Below, piece after piece: positions 1 to 12,224 of a DNA stretch of 64,000 nucleotides (its first letter is position 1; each line of letters starts with the position of its first letter). Origin of the DNA: Thuidium tamariscinum (Eukaryota > Streptophyta > Bryopsida > Hypnales > Thuidiaceae); contig OX344749.2 in assembly GCA_947034885.2 (NCBI GenBank), positions 12,663,501-12,727,500 on the forward strand, read 5' to 3'. The translations under genes and the position numbers were made by a program. The notes below the pieces were generated by a model. That model made no database searches. It worked only from the letters and a program-made list of their open reading frames with translations, and was not told the DNA's origin.

Positions 1-1317
1 AACCATTTTAATTAGTGTATTACTTACAAATGCAACCAGTCACCTACCTTCTTTTTTTGCAAGATTTTCTTACACAAACTGTGGACTTCATGCACACTGG
101 TGAGTTAAACTGCAAACTACTAAAAGTTACTTTATCATGCTCCAGCTGCCCAGTTGGTGAGTTTTTTTGTTTTTTTTTTCTCTTTTTTTCCTCTTAAACA
201 AATGCAAGGGAGCTTGCTTTTACAGACAGTAGTTCCAGGCTCTTTAAATGTCAATATTCCCAAGACCAACTTACTGCAGTGCAATGTATCCAATGTATCT
301 TTACCTTTAATGTACGTGTACACAAATTTTTTTAATTTTTTAATTTGAAAACCAGAATTATTTATACAAACTTTGTTGCCAGAGCCAGTGTACATATTGG
401 GCTTACACCCACCGGTCACTCAAATGATGAGTGAGCAAGGGAAGCATTGAGCAAATCATATAACCATTGAGAGGACAAATCTTGGTTCTAGATCTGGGCA
501 TTTCATTGCCCCAGCTAAGTTTGGAAGAACTTTCAGTTGGTTGGGGGAAGTTTGAAAGGCAGCATATTTCACCTTGACCCCTACTCATGTCTTGGCAGTT
601 GAGGACTGTAATTACCACCCAGTATCTCAATTGCAAATCCTTCCAAATCTATGGGACCTATTTTTGATGATGTTATTAAGTGGTTTAGCATGCGTCCAGG
701 TAGGGGATGATGGAGGGAGGGATAATCTTCTCCAATGAGGGAATAGAAATAATGAAGACTAGGTGCACTATTTTTCATTGAGTTTGGAATTAGTAGAAAT
801 TTAGGAAGTTTCAAGATTTCATTCTAGCTTGTTCTCACTCTATAGGTAAACTTATTTCTTAAAAGTGCAAAACTAAAAATTGGTTAAGATTAGCAACTTC
901 AGTCAATGTCAATGTGTTATTTGTCACTCAAAAATGAAGGGTGACATCTTAGTCCTTTCATTCTAGGAAATATAATCACCCTATTTTGTGTGAATGGGAC
1001 CATGGTTGGAAACAAGTTGTATTTTTTAATAGTAGTAAAACAAATGTTTGTTTTGGGTTTGTTTGTCAATATGTTTCTATTTTTGTATGCCAAAGAAATT
1101 ATATATATATGATACAAAAGTTGATAGCAATAGATGATTTGCCACATTTAAAGGATTGAAAAATGGTTATGAAAGGAGATTTATGGAGGAAATATTATGA
1201 AATAGAATGGTTGGTTTCATGAAATCAATACACTTTGTTATTAAGTCCTAATGCACTAATTCAAAAGAGTGTGCCTTAAGTAAATTAGTAAACATTCAAA
1301 TTTCTTATAATAGTAAA

Positions 1318-2198
1318 GTAGGAGGTTCTAAAACAGAGCAAGCTCAAAAATGGAGCACCTCTTCAAATGTACCCTATTTGTATATGTTGCTTTTTCATAG
1401 CCTTCAGTAGTATGAAAACTATATTCATTTTAGGAGGTGCTTCGTTTTAAAGCTTGATGCCACTTCAACTTCAGAATTTTATAACTTGTCTTTTGAGTGG
1501 GTAGTGAGGTACCATGAGGCTTGACTACCCACCCAAAAGAATTTTAAATTAAGAAAATTAAATTATTAACTCACCTCGCCACCCTATCCCCCCCAAAAAA
1601 TTTAATTTCAAAATTCAGAATTCTTAAAATTAAATTAAAAAAAAAATTCATTCCCCTCCCCCCATTCATCCCCGCTTTGCTCTTGTAATTTTCAAAAGCC
1701 AATATAATGGACAATCAATATGGGATTTTCAATCGCATATTTAGTATCCATATCCTTATTTAGTATCTGTATCTAGTATTGTATCTGTATCTGAACTCAT
1801 ATTTATATCCAACATTCACTACGTATTTGTATAAAATATTGTATCCATATTCCATATTCATTTTTGTATTCGTATTTGTAGTCATATTTGGACGACTTAG
1901 ATTAAATCTCACAAGATCAATGATTTGTGATTTTTTGAGAAATCAATGGCGATTTTTAAGGTCAACATTTAAAAAAATAAAAATCAATGGCCTCTAAATT
2001 TTTTGAGAGGGGAGTGTGTGTGTGTGTGTGTGCAACTAATGCAAACCAAGATGGGTGCCATCTTTTGAGAGGATAGTACCTAATTCCACTAAGCTCCAAA
2101 AAATATGAAACGACTTGGGTTAGATGTCAATTCCACTTGTCTTTCACCCCCCAAAATTCAGTTCTAACCCTTGGGTACTCCATTCAAGGACCTCCTAC
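1318..2198. mobile_element. Degenerate MITE-like element, GTAGGAGGT ends
   Basis: The left end reads GTAGGAGGTTCTAAAACAGA and the right end, on the opposite strand, reads GTAGGAGGTCCTTGAATGGA. These ends resemble the better preserved element at 31724-32133. A shared internal block (CGACTTGGGTTAGATGTCAA near 2111-2130) recurs at about 4425 and 32008. The element is longer than its relative, so it probably carries a secondary insertion. Boundaries are approximate. Confidence 0.45.
2014..2032. repeat. (GT)n microsatellite
   Basis: About nine GT units in a row, inside the degenerate element above. Confidence 0.9.
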
Positions 2199-2873
2199 AA
2201 TGGAAACACCCAAAAACGTCAAAATAAAGAATTCAACATAGTTGGAGGCAACATTATCTAATAATGATATTTTTCTAGTATTAGTGAGTGAAAATTATGA
2301 ATATTAGAAAAATTAGATTTTTTTGGCTACAATATGTAATTTCTACAAATTTTCAAAGTGTTGGCTCCCTAGGCCTGTGAAACCGTCCTATAGGTGCCCC
2401 CCAAATTGAACCATGCGAAAATCAGCACTCAGACAACCAGATTTTCCTATGTGTCCTTCAATTGTGTCCGAAAATTACAATCACACATGTGGCAAACACA
2501 TTGAAGGAACTCTATTGACACATTTAGGTGAATCTATTGTCCATTGCAAGGAACAGGCACGGGAATGGATGTTTTCCCCTTACCTTAGATACTCCATACC
2601 ATTCAGTAGCTCCAAGAGAGGCTGTGTTTTCCTCTTGTGGGGCATCATCCAAGGAAGTTCCCCAGTTTCCCACCTTATGATTATGGTCTAGACTGAGATT
2701 AATAGTTTGTAGATCCCAGAGGCATGCTACCTTGGTTTGCTAACTCAACTTGGGGTTTTTTGGGGTTTTTTTACACAAATGAAACAGAATTTTATTACAA
2801 AAAAATAGAATACATAACCACCAGCCACAAGTGGCCTGGTGGGTGGAACCACCAACAGCCACAACTTGGTTTA

Positions 2874-3146
2874 AGGTAGGTACACCCAAAAGCGCCAGTT
2901 TTTCATACTGTGCCTAGTTCCTGTTATTAGCTAGTTCAGATTTTTATACGGTCTTGTGGCCAAGTGAAAGCATGTTCCAACGCACCAAAGAACGCAGGAT
3001 TTGGACACCGTATGCAAAAGTTATTCACAGTCAAAGTCTGTTTCTGAAACCGCCATCTACAGCCTGCGAACATGACTGATTTTGAAAATGTATGTACACT
3101 GTAGATGGCGGTTTAAGAAACAGGGCGCTTTTGGGTGTACCTACCT
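2874..3146 (+). mobile_element. 273-bp TA-flanked MITE, copy 1
   Basis: The ends are inverted: AGGTAGGTACACCCAAAAGC at the left and its complement at the right. A TA dinucleotide lies on each side, the target duplication typical of Tc1/mariner-type transposition. Inside is a second inverted pair around CGCCATCTACAG / CTGTAGATGGCG. Copies 2 (3493-3765) and 3 (39219-39491, opposite orientation) have the same length. No coding capacity is visible, so it is a non-autonomous element. Confidence 0.85.
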
Positions 3147-3304
3147 TAAGTTAAGTTAATTGAGCTTACAGGAAGTTCAGTTCCTTGTGGAGCTCACTCA
3201 GCAATTGAAGTCTGTAAGTTATTGTCAAGAAAAGGAAGAAGAAGAAGAAAGAGTCTGTATTTTGACTGACTTCCAGTCAGTGCTGAATAAGCTTAGATCC
3301 TGAA

Positions 3305-3419
3305 GTTGAGGCTTAATCAACATCAGTTGAGGCTTAATCAACATCAGTTGAGGCTTAATCAACATCAGTTGAGGCTTAATCAACATCAGTTGAGGCTTAA
3401 TCAACATCAGTTGAGGCTT
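3305..3419. repeat. 21-bp tandem repeat, about 5.5 units
   Basis: The unit GTTGAGGCTTAATCAACATC plus a final A starts at 3305, 3326, 3347, 3368, 3389 and 3410 (partial). Units are nearly identical, and each contains the imperfect palindrome GTTGA...TCAAC. An open frame on the minus strand through the array encodes a seven-residue repeat, but it has no other sign of being a gene. The array lies between MITE copies 1 and 2. Confidence 0.95.
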
Positions 3420-3492
3420 TTGGTCTGCGGAACAGTTACACAGCCACCCAACAAATCTTAAGCTTATGAGCATGTTGGCAATGGCTGCCTTA

Positions 3493-3765
3493 AGGTAGGT
3501 ACACCCAAAAGCGCCAGTTTTTCATACTGTGCCTAGTTCCTGTTATTATGTTGTTCATATTTTCTTACAGTCTTGTTGGTGAGTGAAAGCATGTTCCAAC
3601 GCACCAAAGAACAGTGGATTTGGATACCGTATGCAAAAGTTATTAACAGTCAAAGTGTGTTTCTCAAAGCGCCATCTACAGTCTGGGTACATGACTGATT
3701 TTGAAAATGTATGCACGTTGTACATGGCACTTTAAGGTCAGGTGCCATTTTGGGTGTACCTACCT
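3493..3765 (+). mobile_element. 273-bp TA-flanked MITE, copy 2
   Basis: Same terminal inverted repeats, TA flanks, length and orientation as copy 1, with scattered substitutions. For example, one arm of the internal inverted pair reads GTACATGGCAC instead of GTAGATGGCGG. The two copies lie 346 bp apart. Confidence 0.85.
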
Positions 3766-4265
3766 TAAGTTAGTGGGGGACAATTTTGCAAAGGACTCAA
3801 TGTGAAGCTGATCAATTAGGAATGGAAGGGGACCATGAAGTTTTCACCCCTTCAGCTTAGTTCAAGAATTCCCTCAATGCACAATAATCACTTTTCTAAA
3901 ACAAACAAATCCTGGAAGCCAAGAGCATGATATTGGTTTCATTGATTCATGCCCAAAGTTCTCATCTGTGCTTTAAACACCACTTATGCTTATGCTGTTC
4001 TCAGTCAATCAGCAGCTTTATCATGTTTGTTCCTTTTTCAATACATTGTGTTGTGTGTGTCCTGTTTTCAATGCTTGATTTTTTCTTAAATATTCCATGT
4101 ACTTAAGAACTTACCTTTGTAGTTTAAAAATAATAATAAAGTCATGATAGCTTGCATGTAGTTTGTGTTCAGCAAAAGTTCTAAAATTTGCTGAAATATT
4201 GCTTTCTACAATGTCCTTACAGCAATGAAGGACAAGGCTCAAATTCCACTCCCATTCTATAACTG

Positions 4266-4352
4266 CCCACCTCTTCAAATGTACATTGTTTGTACATGCC
4301 GCATTTCCATCTTTACAGGAATGTACAAACAATTTACATTTGAGGAGGTGGG
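4266..4352. repeat. 87-bp near-perfect hairpin
   Basis: CCCACCTCTTCAAATGTACA and its continuation through TTGTTTGTACAT pair with the right arm, which ends TTTGAGGAGGTGGG. The stem is about 32 bp with very few mismatches and the loop is about 23 nt. A degenerate relative lies at about 1352-1441. It may be a tiny foldback element; a small-RNA precursor role is only a possibility. Confidence 0.75.
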
Positions 4353-4839
4353 TGGTTCTAGAACCCTATGCCATTCCGACTTCAAAAATCATAGCCAATT
4401 TCATAGAGCTTCAAAAATATGAAATGACTTGGGTTAGAAGTCATTTGCACTTGTCGTTCAAGGAAAGTTTAGTGAAAAATATTTCAAGAAGTTTTGCCTC
4501 CCCAAAATTGAGATGGGTACTTATCATTCAGTAACAGCAGGAAGACCATTGCTCCCTTGAATGTCTGTGTAACTCAAGTCCTTTCTTGTACTGAGCATGT
4601 TTGATTTTTCCAACTCATTCCACGTTAATTTTCCAGTCAAGGAGGACACAATCCAAAGCAGGGATTTTTGGTTTCATTCATGTGGTGCTGTGCAAAAAGG
4701 GGATCTTCTTTGTAATGATGTCATTCCATTGTTGACATCTATATTAATCCTTGAAACATGCCAAATGTGGATGAAAATTCAATTATTTGTCAAAAAGAGA
4801 GTACATTCTTTGAAAAGGAGCAATTTTGTATTTAGGATA

Positions 4840-5059
4840 AGGGAGAGGCACCCAATGGCGTCCCTGTACCCAATGCCGTCCGTTTCTAAGTCCGTCATTC
4901 ATTCTAGAACAGAAATGTAGCGGGACTGTAGATTGCTTATTGTTTTAGGTCAAAAGAAATAAGCCATGTACTGCCTACGTATATTTATAGCCTGAAATGA
5001 TTGTGTGCTGTAGAAACGGACGGCATTGGGTATAGGGACGCCATTGGGTGCCTCTCCCT
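4840..5059. mobile_element. 220-bp TA-flanked MITE with ~50-bp inverted ends
   Basis: The left end AGGGAGAGGCACCCAATGGC and the following ~30 bp, through GGACGG, are mirrored at the right end. TA lies on both sides (4838-4839 and 5060-5061). The arms carry very few differences, suggesting a fairly recent insertion. It ends 13 bp before the next MITE (5073-5432). Confidence 0.85.
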
Positions 5060-5072
5060 TACATAGCAAATC

Positions 5073-5432
5073 CATAAGAGGATTTTCAACTGGTTTACAA
5101 GACTGCAAGTTCTCACATGCTGGGAACACATTGGGAACGCTGAGAACGCAGTGCTGATGTGGTCGAGTGACTACCACATCAGAAAATATTAATTAATTAA
5201 GTATTTTAATTAATTAATTAATATTTTAAAAATATTGTCTTGAAAAAAATATTTTTAAAAATCATTTTCTTTCTTTTTTAAACATTCTGAATTTTTTTGA
5301 AAAAAACATTTTTTAATTTTTTTCTTCAAAATTCAAAAATTCAGACCAGCAGGGGGTTGGTCTGCAGCAGTGGGAACAGTTTCTGGGAACACCCTTGAAA
5401 CAATCTTCTTGGGGGCCAGAAATCCTCTTATG
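5073..5432 (+). mobile_element. MITE, CATAAGAGGATTT family, copy 1
   Basis: The element starts CATAAGAGGATTT and ends AAATCCTCTTATG. A subterminal palindrome TGATGTGG...CCACATCA (5154-5179) precedes an AT-rich core. A copy in opposite orientation lies at 15393-15747. AATC flanks both ends, possibly a 4-bp target duplication. No coding capacity. Confidence 0.8.
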
Positions 5433-8400
5433 AATCAATTTAGCCACAGGAAATGGAAGAATATTTTATCTAATATTCTCTCAAGAAATTTGTAGCTTTT
5501 GAACAAAATGTTGTCAACAAAATTTGTTATCCTAAGTTCTCAATAAAATTACATATTGTTATAATCTTATTGTCTTTCATTGCTTCCAATATAATTGTTT
5601 GATTTATATGTTGCAATAATTTTAGTTTACTTGTCAATGGACATCTTGAAGTTGCCTATTGTCTTAGGGTGAGGGAGAATATTAATCTACTACACAAGAC
5701 ATAATGAGAGACTCTTAACTCCTTGAAGATCAATAGCCACATTGTCAAATATAATTTCCAAACTCAATTGGTGGGATATAAAACACATAATTACGAATTT
5801 CAATTGTACATTCTTATTGCATGAGATTAGGTGGTTTTGTGAAAACTCATCCTTGTTCAATGGAATTTGTCCATTTGTTTCAAAAAAACAAAAAAACAAA
5901 AACAAAAACTCATCCTTGTTTTTGTAACTTCTATTTTTGCTTCCATCGCCTCAAAACATATACATATTAAAAAGTTTAATGAAACATTCCTATCCTTGTA
6001 GAATAATTGAGCCCCATCAAACTCAAATCTACAATCAAATCAAATAATTGAACTTTATCAAGGTTAAAAGATGAAAATTGATTGATACCATATGTCATCT
6101 TGACTTTTGTTCACTTTGGGAAAAAAATGTACCACTGATAACTTTAAAATAAATGAATACAACTCTACTACAATATTTGCAAATGCATATGACTTCAATC
6201 AAATCACCCATTGGAAGATTAAAAATTAAGGATTATAAAGGACGAAAGATGGAGATATGTGTAGAATTCAAATTTGTTTACAAAGGTGCATATTTAGAAT
6301 GAAAAACATATTTTGCAAATCAAATTTAGAATGGTTTGGATAATAGAATGGACAAATGAAAAACAAACAAAACTATAAAACTTGAATTTTTACACATAGA
6401 GCTTGCAATTGTGATTGGAACTTGACAAATTTAAATCAAACATAAAATATGGATGTTTAAAAACTACAATTGGCTTTAACCAAGGCACTTCTAATTACAG
6501 TAAGGATAGAAGGTGCAAAATTACAATTTTTAGGGGTTGCTTTTAAGCAAAGAAGCTAGCTAAGTTGCATTTGGTGCTACGATTGAATGTTTTGCATTGG
6601 TATTTTGCATTTTCTCCAATGAACGTTAGCAACTATTCTTAAACCTTTAAAGATCATGGTATGTTGTAGGCATTAAATGTCCCAAACAACCATTTTCTTG
6701 TGCTTTGAATATATAAAATACATGAGGTTAAGAGAACAAAATTTAACATTCAAACTCAAATTTTTTTATATGACTCTTATGGAAATGCGTAGAAAAGATT
6801 TTTGACACTTTGACAATTTAGATTGCAAAATATAGCATTTGATGATAGATTAAAAAATAATTTCTTATATGTTTGATAAGGTCAACAAACTTTGTTTCTT
6901 CTCTAAATGAAGGTTTGAATTACGGATGGTGATTTTCAAACCAATGCTTTACTAGATTATGTTCGTTATGAATATATCAAATTTTTAATTCAAAGGAAGG
7001 ATTTTGTAGGTGTTGTCTAAAGGTGCTTGCTTGGTATAAAAACTTTAGGTGGTATAACTTCTAATATGGACACTAATTAAAGTTGAAAAAATAATTATTC
7101 TTCTATAGTGGCATACATTGCCTACTTTATATATCAAAACTTGAGAAAATTAGATTTGTTCATTCTTTTACTAAAGTGGAATCCCTTGTTTTAAGTTGAT
7201 GTTTACCTTTTTGGTGAAATAACTATTCACTTGTTCATAACAAAATTTTAGATTACAAATATCAAAAGTGCTAAGTTGATAATCACTAATATTGTGGTAG
7301 AGCAATGCATTTCAAATCCATCCAAATTTGAAAAGATGTTCAATATTTAAATTATATTTTTATCTACTGCATATTTTTTCATCTACATTTGGTGATTTCA
7401 TTTGAATCTCTAATAGAAATTGGAAGAAAAAAAATTTACTTTTTGAGTTCCAATAAGAGAAAAATAATTTGAATGGTGCAATTTGGTCCTATGGTGCTTT
7501 TGAAAGCGATGGATCAAAAAAAAACTTCATAGGATTCTACTTGAGTATTCAATTATCCCTTTGAACAAACTTGTTTGGAATCCTAATCATCTTTTTTTTT
7601 CTTCTTCCATTTGTTCAAAGACTTTTGCTATTTCAAAGGAAAACAAAATATACATTGCCCTTTCAAATTGTGATTGGGTTTGTGTAGAACCAATTACATG
7701 GCAAATCATGCCAATGCACATTTCACTTCAAATTGGGTGCAAACTAGAATGATTGCATTGGTAGTGTTGATTGCCCAAGATTGCTATAAATTCTGTCTTT
7801 TATCTAGCTTTTGAAGTGCTTTATTTTCTTTGTCCAAAGTCTAACTTTGAGTTTTCTTGTTTACATTTAAATTACGTTTAAGTGCGCTTCTAGTGATAGA
7901 AATTTCAAGTTTTAATTACAGAGCAATAAAATGTTAGACTTGTCAGTATTTGGTGGGGGCAGTTGTACTAATCTATTGACGAAGCCCTAACCAGCTAGAC
8001 TACTTCAACTAAAATTGAAAGGAGCCAACTTCCTGCGTAAACCCAACCAACAGCTTTATACCGATATGTTGAATAAATTGGAGACCTTGCATAAGATCTT
8101 CAGGAGACTTATCGATTACTTGGAAACTCATTCCAGTGTTACAGAATAGGAGTCATCTCATGTTCTCTCCATTCGGGGTTTGGGTTCTTTTTTATTTTCT
8201 GTTGGTAGGCTATAGCTGATCTGGTCTCCTAGTTTAAAAAAAATTGAATAACAAAATATACTTCACCGGGGACTTGTTCCTCTGGTTGTGTACCAATTCC
8301 TCAATCAATGGAAACTTGTCCGTGTGTTTCAAACAAATTAAAAAAATAGCAATCTACTGAAGCATTCTACAGGATCTAACTTAACTCAACTCACACCAAC

Positions 8401-9130
8401 ACTGCAGGACACACCCAACTTTGAGCTCATGGAGTACCTTGTGAATCATTATTATTTCTAGTTACAGACACTGTTGTACTGAAAAGTTAGAGAACAATTA
8501 CAACGCAATCGCACAGTAGCCCACTCGACCTTCATTAATAATTGGAGATCCAAGAGTCACTTGCATCTCCCAAATGTGTGTGTCCGTGGGAATTTGATCT
8601 TTGGACGAAATATATGCTCAAATCTCTTGATTATTGAAATTCCACAACATTTCAGTTGCCATTGATTTACAGACACTGTGAAAATTGGTTCACCGATTAG
8701 GCAATTCGATGTGCTAATGTGTCTTCACAATCGTGAAACAATATCACAACTTAACAGAGAAGAAACAATCTTAATTAGTCATGTGAAATGTCTCCAGATC
8801 AGTTTTCTTATGCAACAGTACCCATAGACGCTAGTCCAAGAGGGGAGGTGTATTGACATGCTATATGACAGGGAAGTGAAAGTTTCCAAACTTAGGTTTC
8901 CTTGAAATCCCCAAATTACAAGACAAAGGCGACTGAGGATTGAAGTGGAAGTAAGTACAGGACCTAAAGATCAGGATTCCGCAAAGACATGGCTATCATC
9001 TTGTTTTCCATCTATAAGCGAAAATCAACAATAGCACTTCAGAATACATTTTGTCTGACTACAGAAATCCCGCCTCCAGCAGAATTGAAAAAAAAACTGG
9101 AGGTAAAAAATGATCATTGATTCTAAATTG
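5433..9130. other. Gene-free AT-rich DNA
   Basis: I see no open frame with a recognisable motif or plausible splice context. From about 8000 the composition becomes more even, with stretches that could be decayed genic DNA, but nothing can be assigned. Confidence 0.55.
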
Positions 9131-9186
9131 ATTTGGCTCTTAAGGTAAGCAACCTAATTTAAGAGGCAACCTAAAGAGCCAAATGG
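9131..9186. repeat. Small inverted repeat
   Basis: ATTTGGCTCTTAAGGT pairs with ACCTAAAGAGCCAAAT some 20 nt downstream, with one mismatch. Purpose unknown. Confidence 0.7.
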
Positions 9187-11024
9187 GTGTACAAGAAAGA
9201 AACTTACCACAGGATGAAGTATGCTCGGTAGGGGCAGACATCCTCTCTTGGACTCCAAATATCATACATCATGAAAGAGCAGTCGTTTCAAAGGTGATAG
9301 TCTGCCAAGGAGAGCTGCAAGTGAGTTTCGTATGAAGGAAGCAGGGAATATTCTCAATGTTGGAACCTCCAATGCTATTGACTCATATCGAGCATCATAA
9401 TAGTTAATATTGCATAGTGACATACAACAATTAGAATGGCTATCTAGCTCACAAATTCATGGATTGTAAAATCTGGTTGTGAAAAATTGTTTGGAAACAA
9501 TTCCCTCCTTATCTAGTTCTGATTCCCATGTTAAAAATACAAACCCGCAGATTGGCTTCAAATTGAGAAGCAGACAGGTTATATCTAAAAATACATCAGA
9601 TACAAAGTGCCACGAGGAACAAAGTGCAAAAACCGAGGACAAAGTGTCACGCAGAGATGGGCGTTTAATCTCAAAAAAAATTTGAAGGTTTTGTGAAGGA
9701 TGTCCAGAACTTCGCAAGAATGCAGAATAAGATGCCCAGCATACTGATACAAACTTCTCAAATCCTGAGCAGCAATAGCCGTAAAAATGGCATGAGGATA
9801 TTGGAGACCATCATAGATTCAAAAGACCCGTTTGCCAATAGTAACTCATCTTGTATAATTCACTTGATTAGGCTTCAATTAGCAAGTGGTATAAGCATGA
9901 ATGACTTGGCTAAACGTCTCTGGCTTGAATGGAAATGTGTCTTGTCTATTGTATTTTTATTGCGATTTACACCCTCCCTGTTTGAAATTTGTTTAAGAAT
10001 TTAATACCAAAGGACGAAGAGTTTTATCTCAACAACTTTGCTCTTGTACGGTACAAGAGCCAAATTTATTTTGGTGAATTTTGGCTTAAACCTTACCTGA
10101 TTTTGACACCGTCTCCTTTAGCACAAAGAAAAATGTTTGATGAAATGCATAAAATCACCCAACCGCTCTCAAAAAAATTCTTAAATTCGCCAATATTTCC
10201 TTAATTGGGTTTCAAGTCTACATTCCAGGGTGCAAGTCACTCTACCAAAAAACTAAAAACTAAAAACTTGGTTGCTTGAACCCAAAGATCCCAGTCCTAC
10301 TATATATATGTGAAGATGCTCAAAGTGAGGCAAATAGCATCAGCAAGTTTCTATCTTACGCAGCAACAGCCGGTAAACATTACATGCAGATCCTCAGTTT
10401 CACAGTATTAATTACAAGAACATCAGCACTCCAGTTTATTCAAGGAGGTCTCGCCCCACCTACCAATAGGAACAGCATAATGGTGCTCAAATTTGATGGT
10501 ATAACCTAGAAATGGCAGATGGCAGATGGCAGATGGCAGATCAATTTGCAATAAACGTTGTCGACGTTGCCCAATAATCGCTGCATTGAGGTTGTCCGGA
10601 GTGGCATGCTTTTCATCACCACGGAAGCAAACATCAAGATTTTGCATTACGATGCAACCAGGGAAAATGCAGCATCCAACAGAATACTCTGCCGAGCATT
10701 GATTGACACACAAATGAAATCCCACATAAACAGAACGCCTAATTGCAAATTGCAGTTGATAGTGTTTCTGGTGTTGATAAGATTCAACACCGTATTGAGG
10801 TTAAACACAATTGAAAGCCCAATAAGAAAACCTTGTCACTGTCAAACTGCAAAGCATTAAAAAACTAGGGCAAAGAAGTCATTGATACCTTTCGTTTTTG
10901 TGAGCGCAAGCAAGCACCCACCATAGCCAGCATGACGTCCGCAACATACAACTTCGATTCTGACGAGCAATCTCTCCATACTTTTTGCCTACCCCGATTC
11001 CGACCAAAATAAAAAAAGGATAAC
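9187..11024. other. No supported gene; (GGCAGAT)4 short tandem repeat
   Basis: The stretch contains a four-unit 7-bp repeat at about 10512-10540. Some open frames reach about 100 residues on both strands at 9690-10860, but none shows a motif or a consistent exon chain, so I do not call them. Confidence 0.5.
11012..11018 (-). terminator. Pol III T-run terminator for tRNA-Gly
   Basis: On the minus strand a run of seven T follows the tRNA 3' end by six bases, as expected for RNA polymerase III termination. Confidence 0.85.
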
Positions 11025-11095
11025 TGCGCAGCCGGGGAATCGAACCCCGGTCAGTACCGTGGGAGGGTACTATGATACCACTACACCAGCTGCGC
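11025..11095 (-). tRNA. tRNA-Gly(CCC): tRNA-Gly, anticodon CCC
   Basis: Read on the minus strand, the 71-nt gene has a perfect 7-bp acceptor stem (GCGCAGC/GCTGCGC) and discriminator A. The B box reads GGTTCGATTCC. The anticodon stem GTACC/GGTAC encloses the loop CTCCCAC, giving anticodon CCC, which reads GGG glycine codons. There is no intron. A T-run terminator follows directly. The combination indicates a functional nuclear tRNA gene. Confidence 0.97.
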
Positions 11096-11369
11096 AAGCG
11101 CCACGCGAGTCTCAACTGCTGCTGCAAACGTTTGATTCACGGCGCTTTATAAACTGCCCTCATGAGCGACATGTACAGAATGGCCTCTGCGGAGAGTAGA
11201 ATGGCAAAGCATAAAAACATACGGAGTTTAAATTTCCAAACCTGATGCAGGTATGTAAGCGCCAGGAATTGGGGAGCGCAGTCGGTCCTGGAAGAAACTT
11301 GGGCTCCTTAGGAAAGTAGGGTCAGGGTTGTTAGTGTTCCCTTGATGCTCTAGCTTCTTACCACTTGCC

Positions 11370-11498
11370 ACCCAGGTCTTTGTCCATTTTGGTATTGAGC
11401 AGAACAAGAGACTTTCGGGTCTCTGGAATGAGCCTCCAACGAGAAAAAAGAAGTGGAGAGCATGTTGAAGGTATTTACTCATGAGAATCTAGAGCCAT
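11370..11498 (+). repeat. Dispersed ~125-bp duplication, copy 1
   Basis: This block (with GAGAAAAAAGAAGTGGAGAG and TACTCATGAGAATCTAGAGC) matches the reverse complement of 19122-19243. The match stops sharply on both sides. It may be a gene fragment or the end of a mobile element. Confidence 0.8.
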
Positions 11499-11743
11499 TT
11501 AGGGTGACGAAAGTAGCATCCTATTGCTGTGATGATACTGCAGTGCGCATGGACAAAGATGCTGCCAGCTTTCTAACGGCGTGGCATGGCAATTACAATT
11601 TGACCAAGGATCATGACGGCAAGCTGAAGCAAGGTGAGTTTGCAGATTTCTTGCAAGGTTTCACCACAGTATCAGAATATCGACCAATGTGTACTCTTCT
11701 TCCTAATCCCTATACTGGTAGAGAGAACGAGGCAAGTTACTAA
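11453..11743 (+). CDS. Hypothetical small protein with one EF-hand-like loop (doubtful)
   Basis: This 96-residue open frame starts inside the duplicated block above. Near residues 54-65 it reads TKDHDGKLKQGEF, which fits the second half of a calcium-binding EF-hand loop (Asp at positions 3 and 5, Gly 6, Leu 8, Glu 12, then Phe) but has Thr at position 1. No second EF-hand and no exon partner are visible. The frame could be an internal exon, a gene fragment or chance. The Met is taken only because it is the first in frame. Confidence 0.22.
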   Translation: MESMLKVFTHENLEPFRVTKVASYCCDDTAVRMDKDAASFLTAWHGNYNLTKDHDGKLKQGEFADFLQGFTTVSEYRPMCTLLPNPYTGRENEASY

Positions 11744-12224
11744 TAAGATACCCAAGGTTGGAGTAGTCGTGAGTGTCGTCCCACCGGCTATCTTCTCATC
11801 TGTCGTCACAACTGCGATCTTTTTGTTAGGTAGACATTCTCGTGGATGTATGCATTGAATTATTTCAAACGCGTCCAGAATACAAAAAAAGCATGAACTC
11901 AACTCTTGCTTTTCGCCATTTTTCTTCCTCTTTCCCCCGCAACAGAGAATATCCAGAGACGGATCAGTAGTATAAGAGTCAGAACTTGAAACCTTTCTAT
12001 GCACGATCTCAAGGAACAAACTGTTCCAATCGTTTTCGCTAGATGATTTCACCCCTTTTGTTCACTCTCAAAGAAACCCTAATGTTACCATTGGGTTAAC
12101 AATGCCTACTGCACATTGTGCGGTGCTTTTCATAATATCTGTCATTTTGATCTACCGAAGTTGCGCCGGGAAAGTGCAAGGCAAGACAAGAACAACCGTA
12201 CATCTCAAGTCCAGGACATATCGA

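Larger units (their letters stand above)
1..2873. other. AT-rich intergenic DNA, no supported gene
   Basis: Open frames here are short, low-complexity and lack recognisable motifs or splice-compatible partners. The stretch holds a (GT)n tract near 2014-2032 and a degenerate inverted-repeat element at about 1318-2198 (listed separately). I see no gene. Confidence 0.6.

Noticed and set aside
3225..3473. Minus-strand protein with a seven-residue repeat
   Set aside because: The repeat only reflects the 21-bp tandem array, whose unit is a multiple of three; there is no other coding evidence.
2874..3765. CRISPR-like array (two similar units with a repeat block between)
   Set aside because: The units are transposons with inverted ends and TA duplications in a plant genome; the 21-bp repeats have no spacers.
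9479..10860. Several 70-100-residue frames as one split gene
   Set aside because: No set of donors and acceptors gave a continuous product, and the peptides have no recognisable motif.
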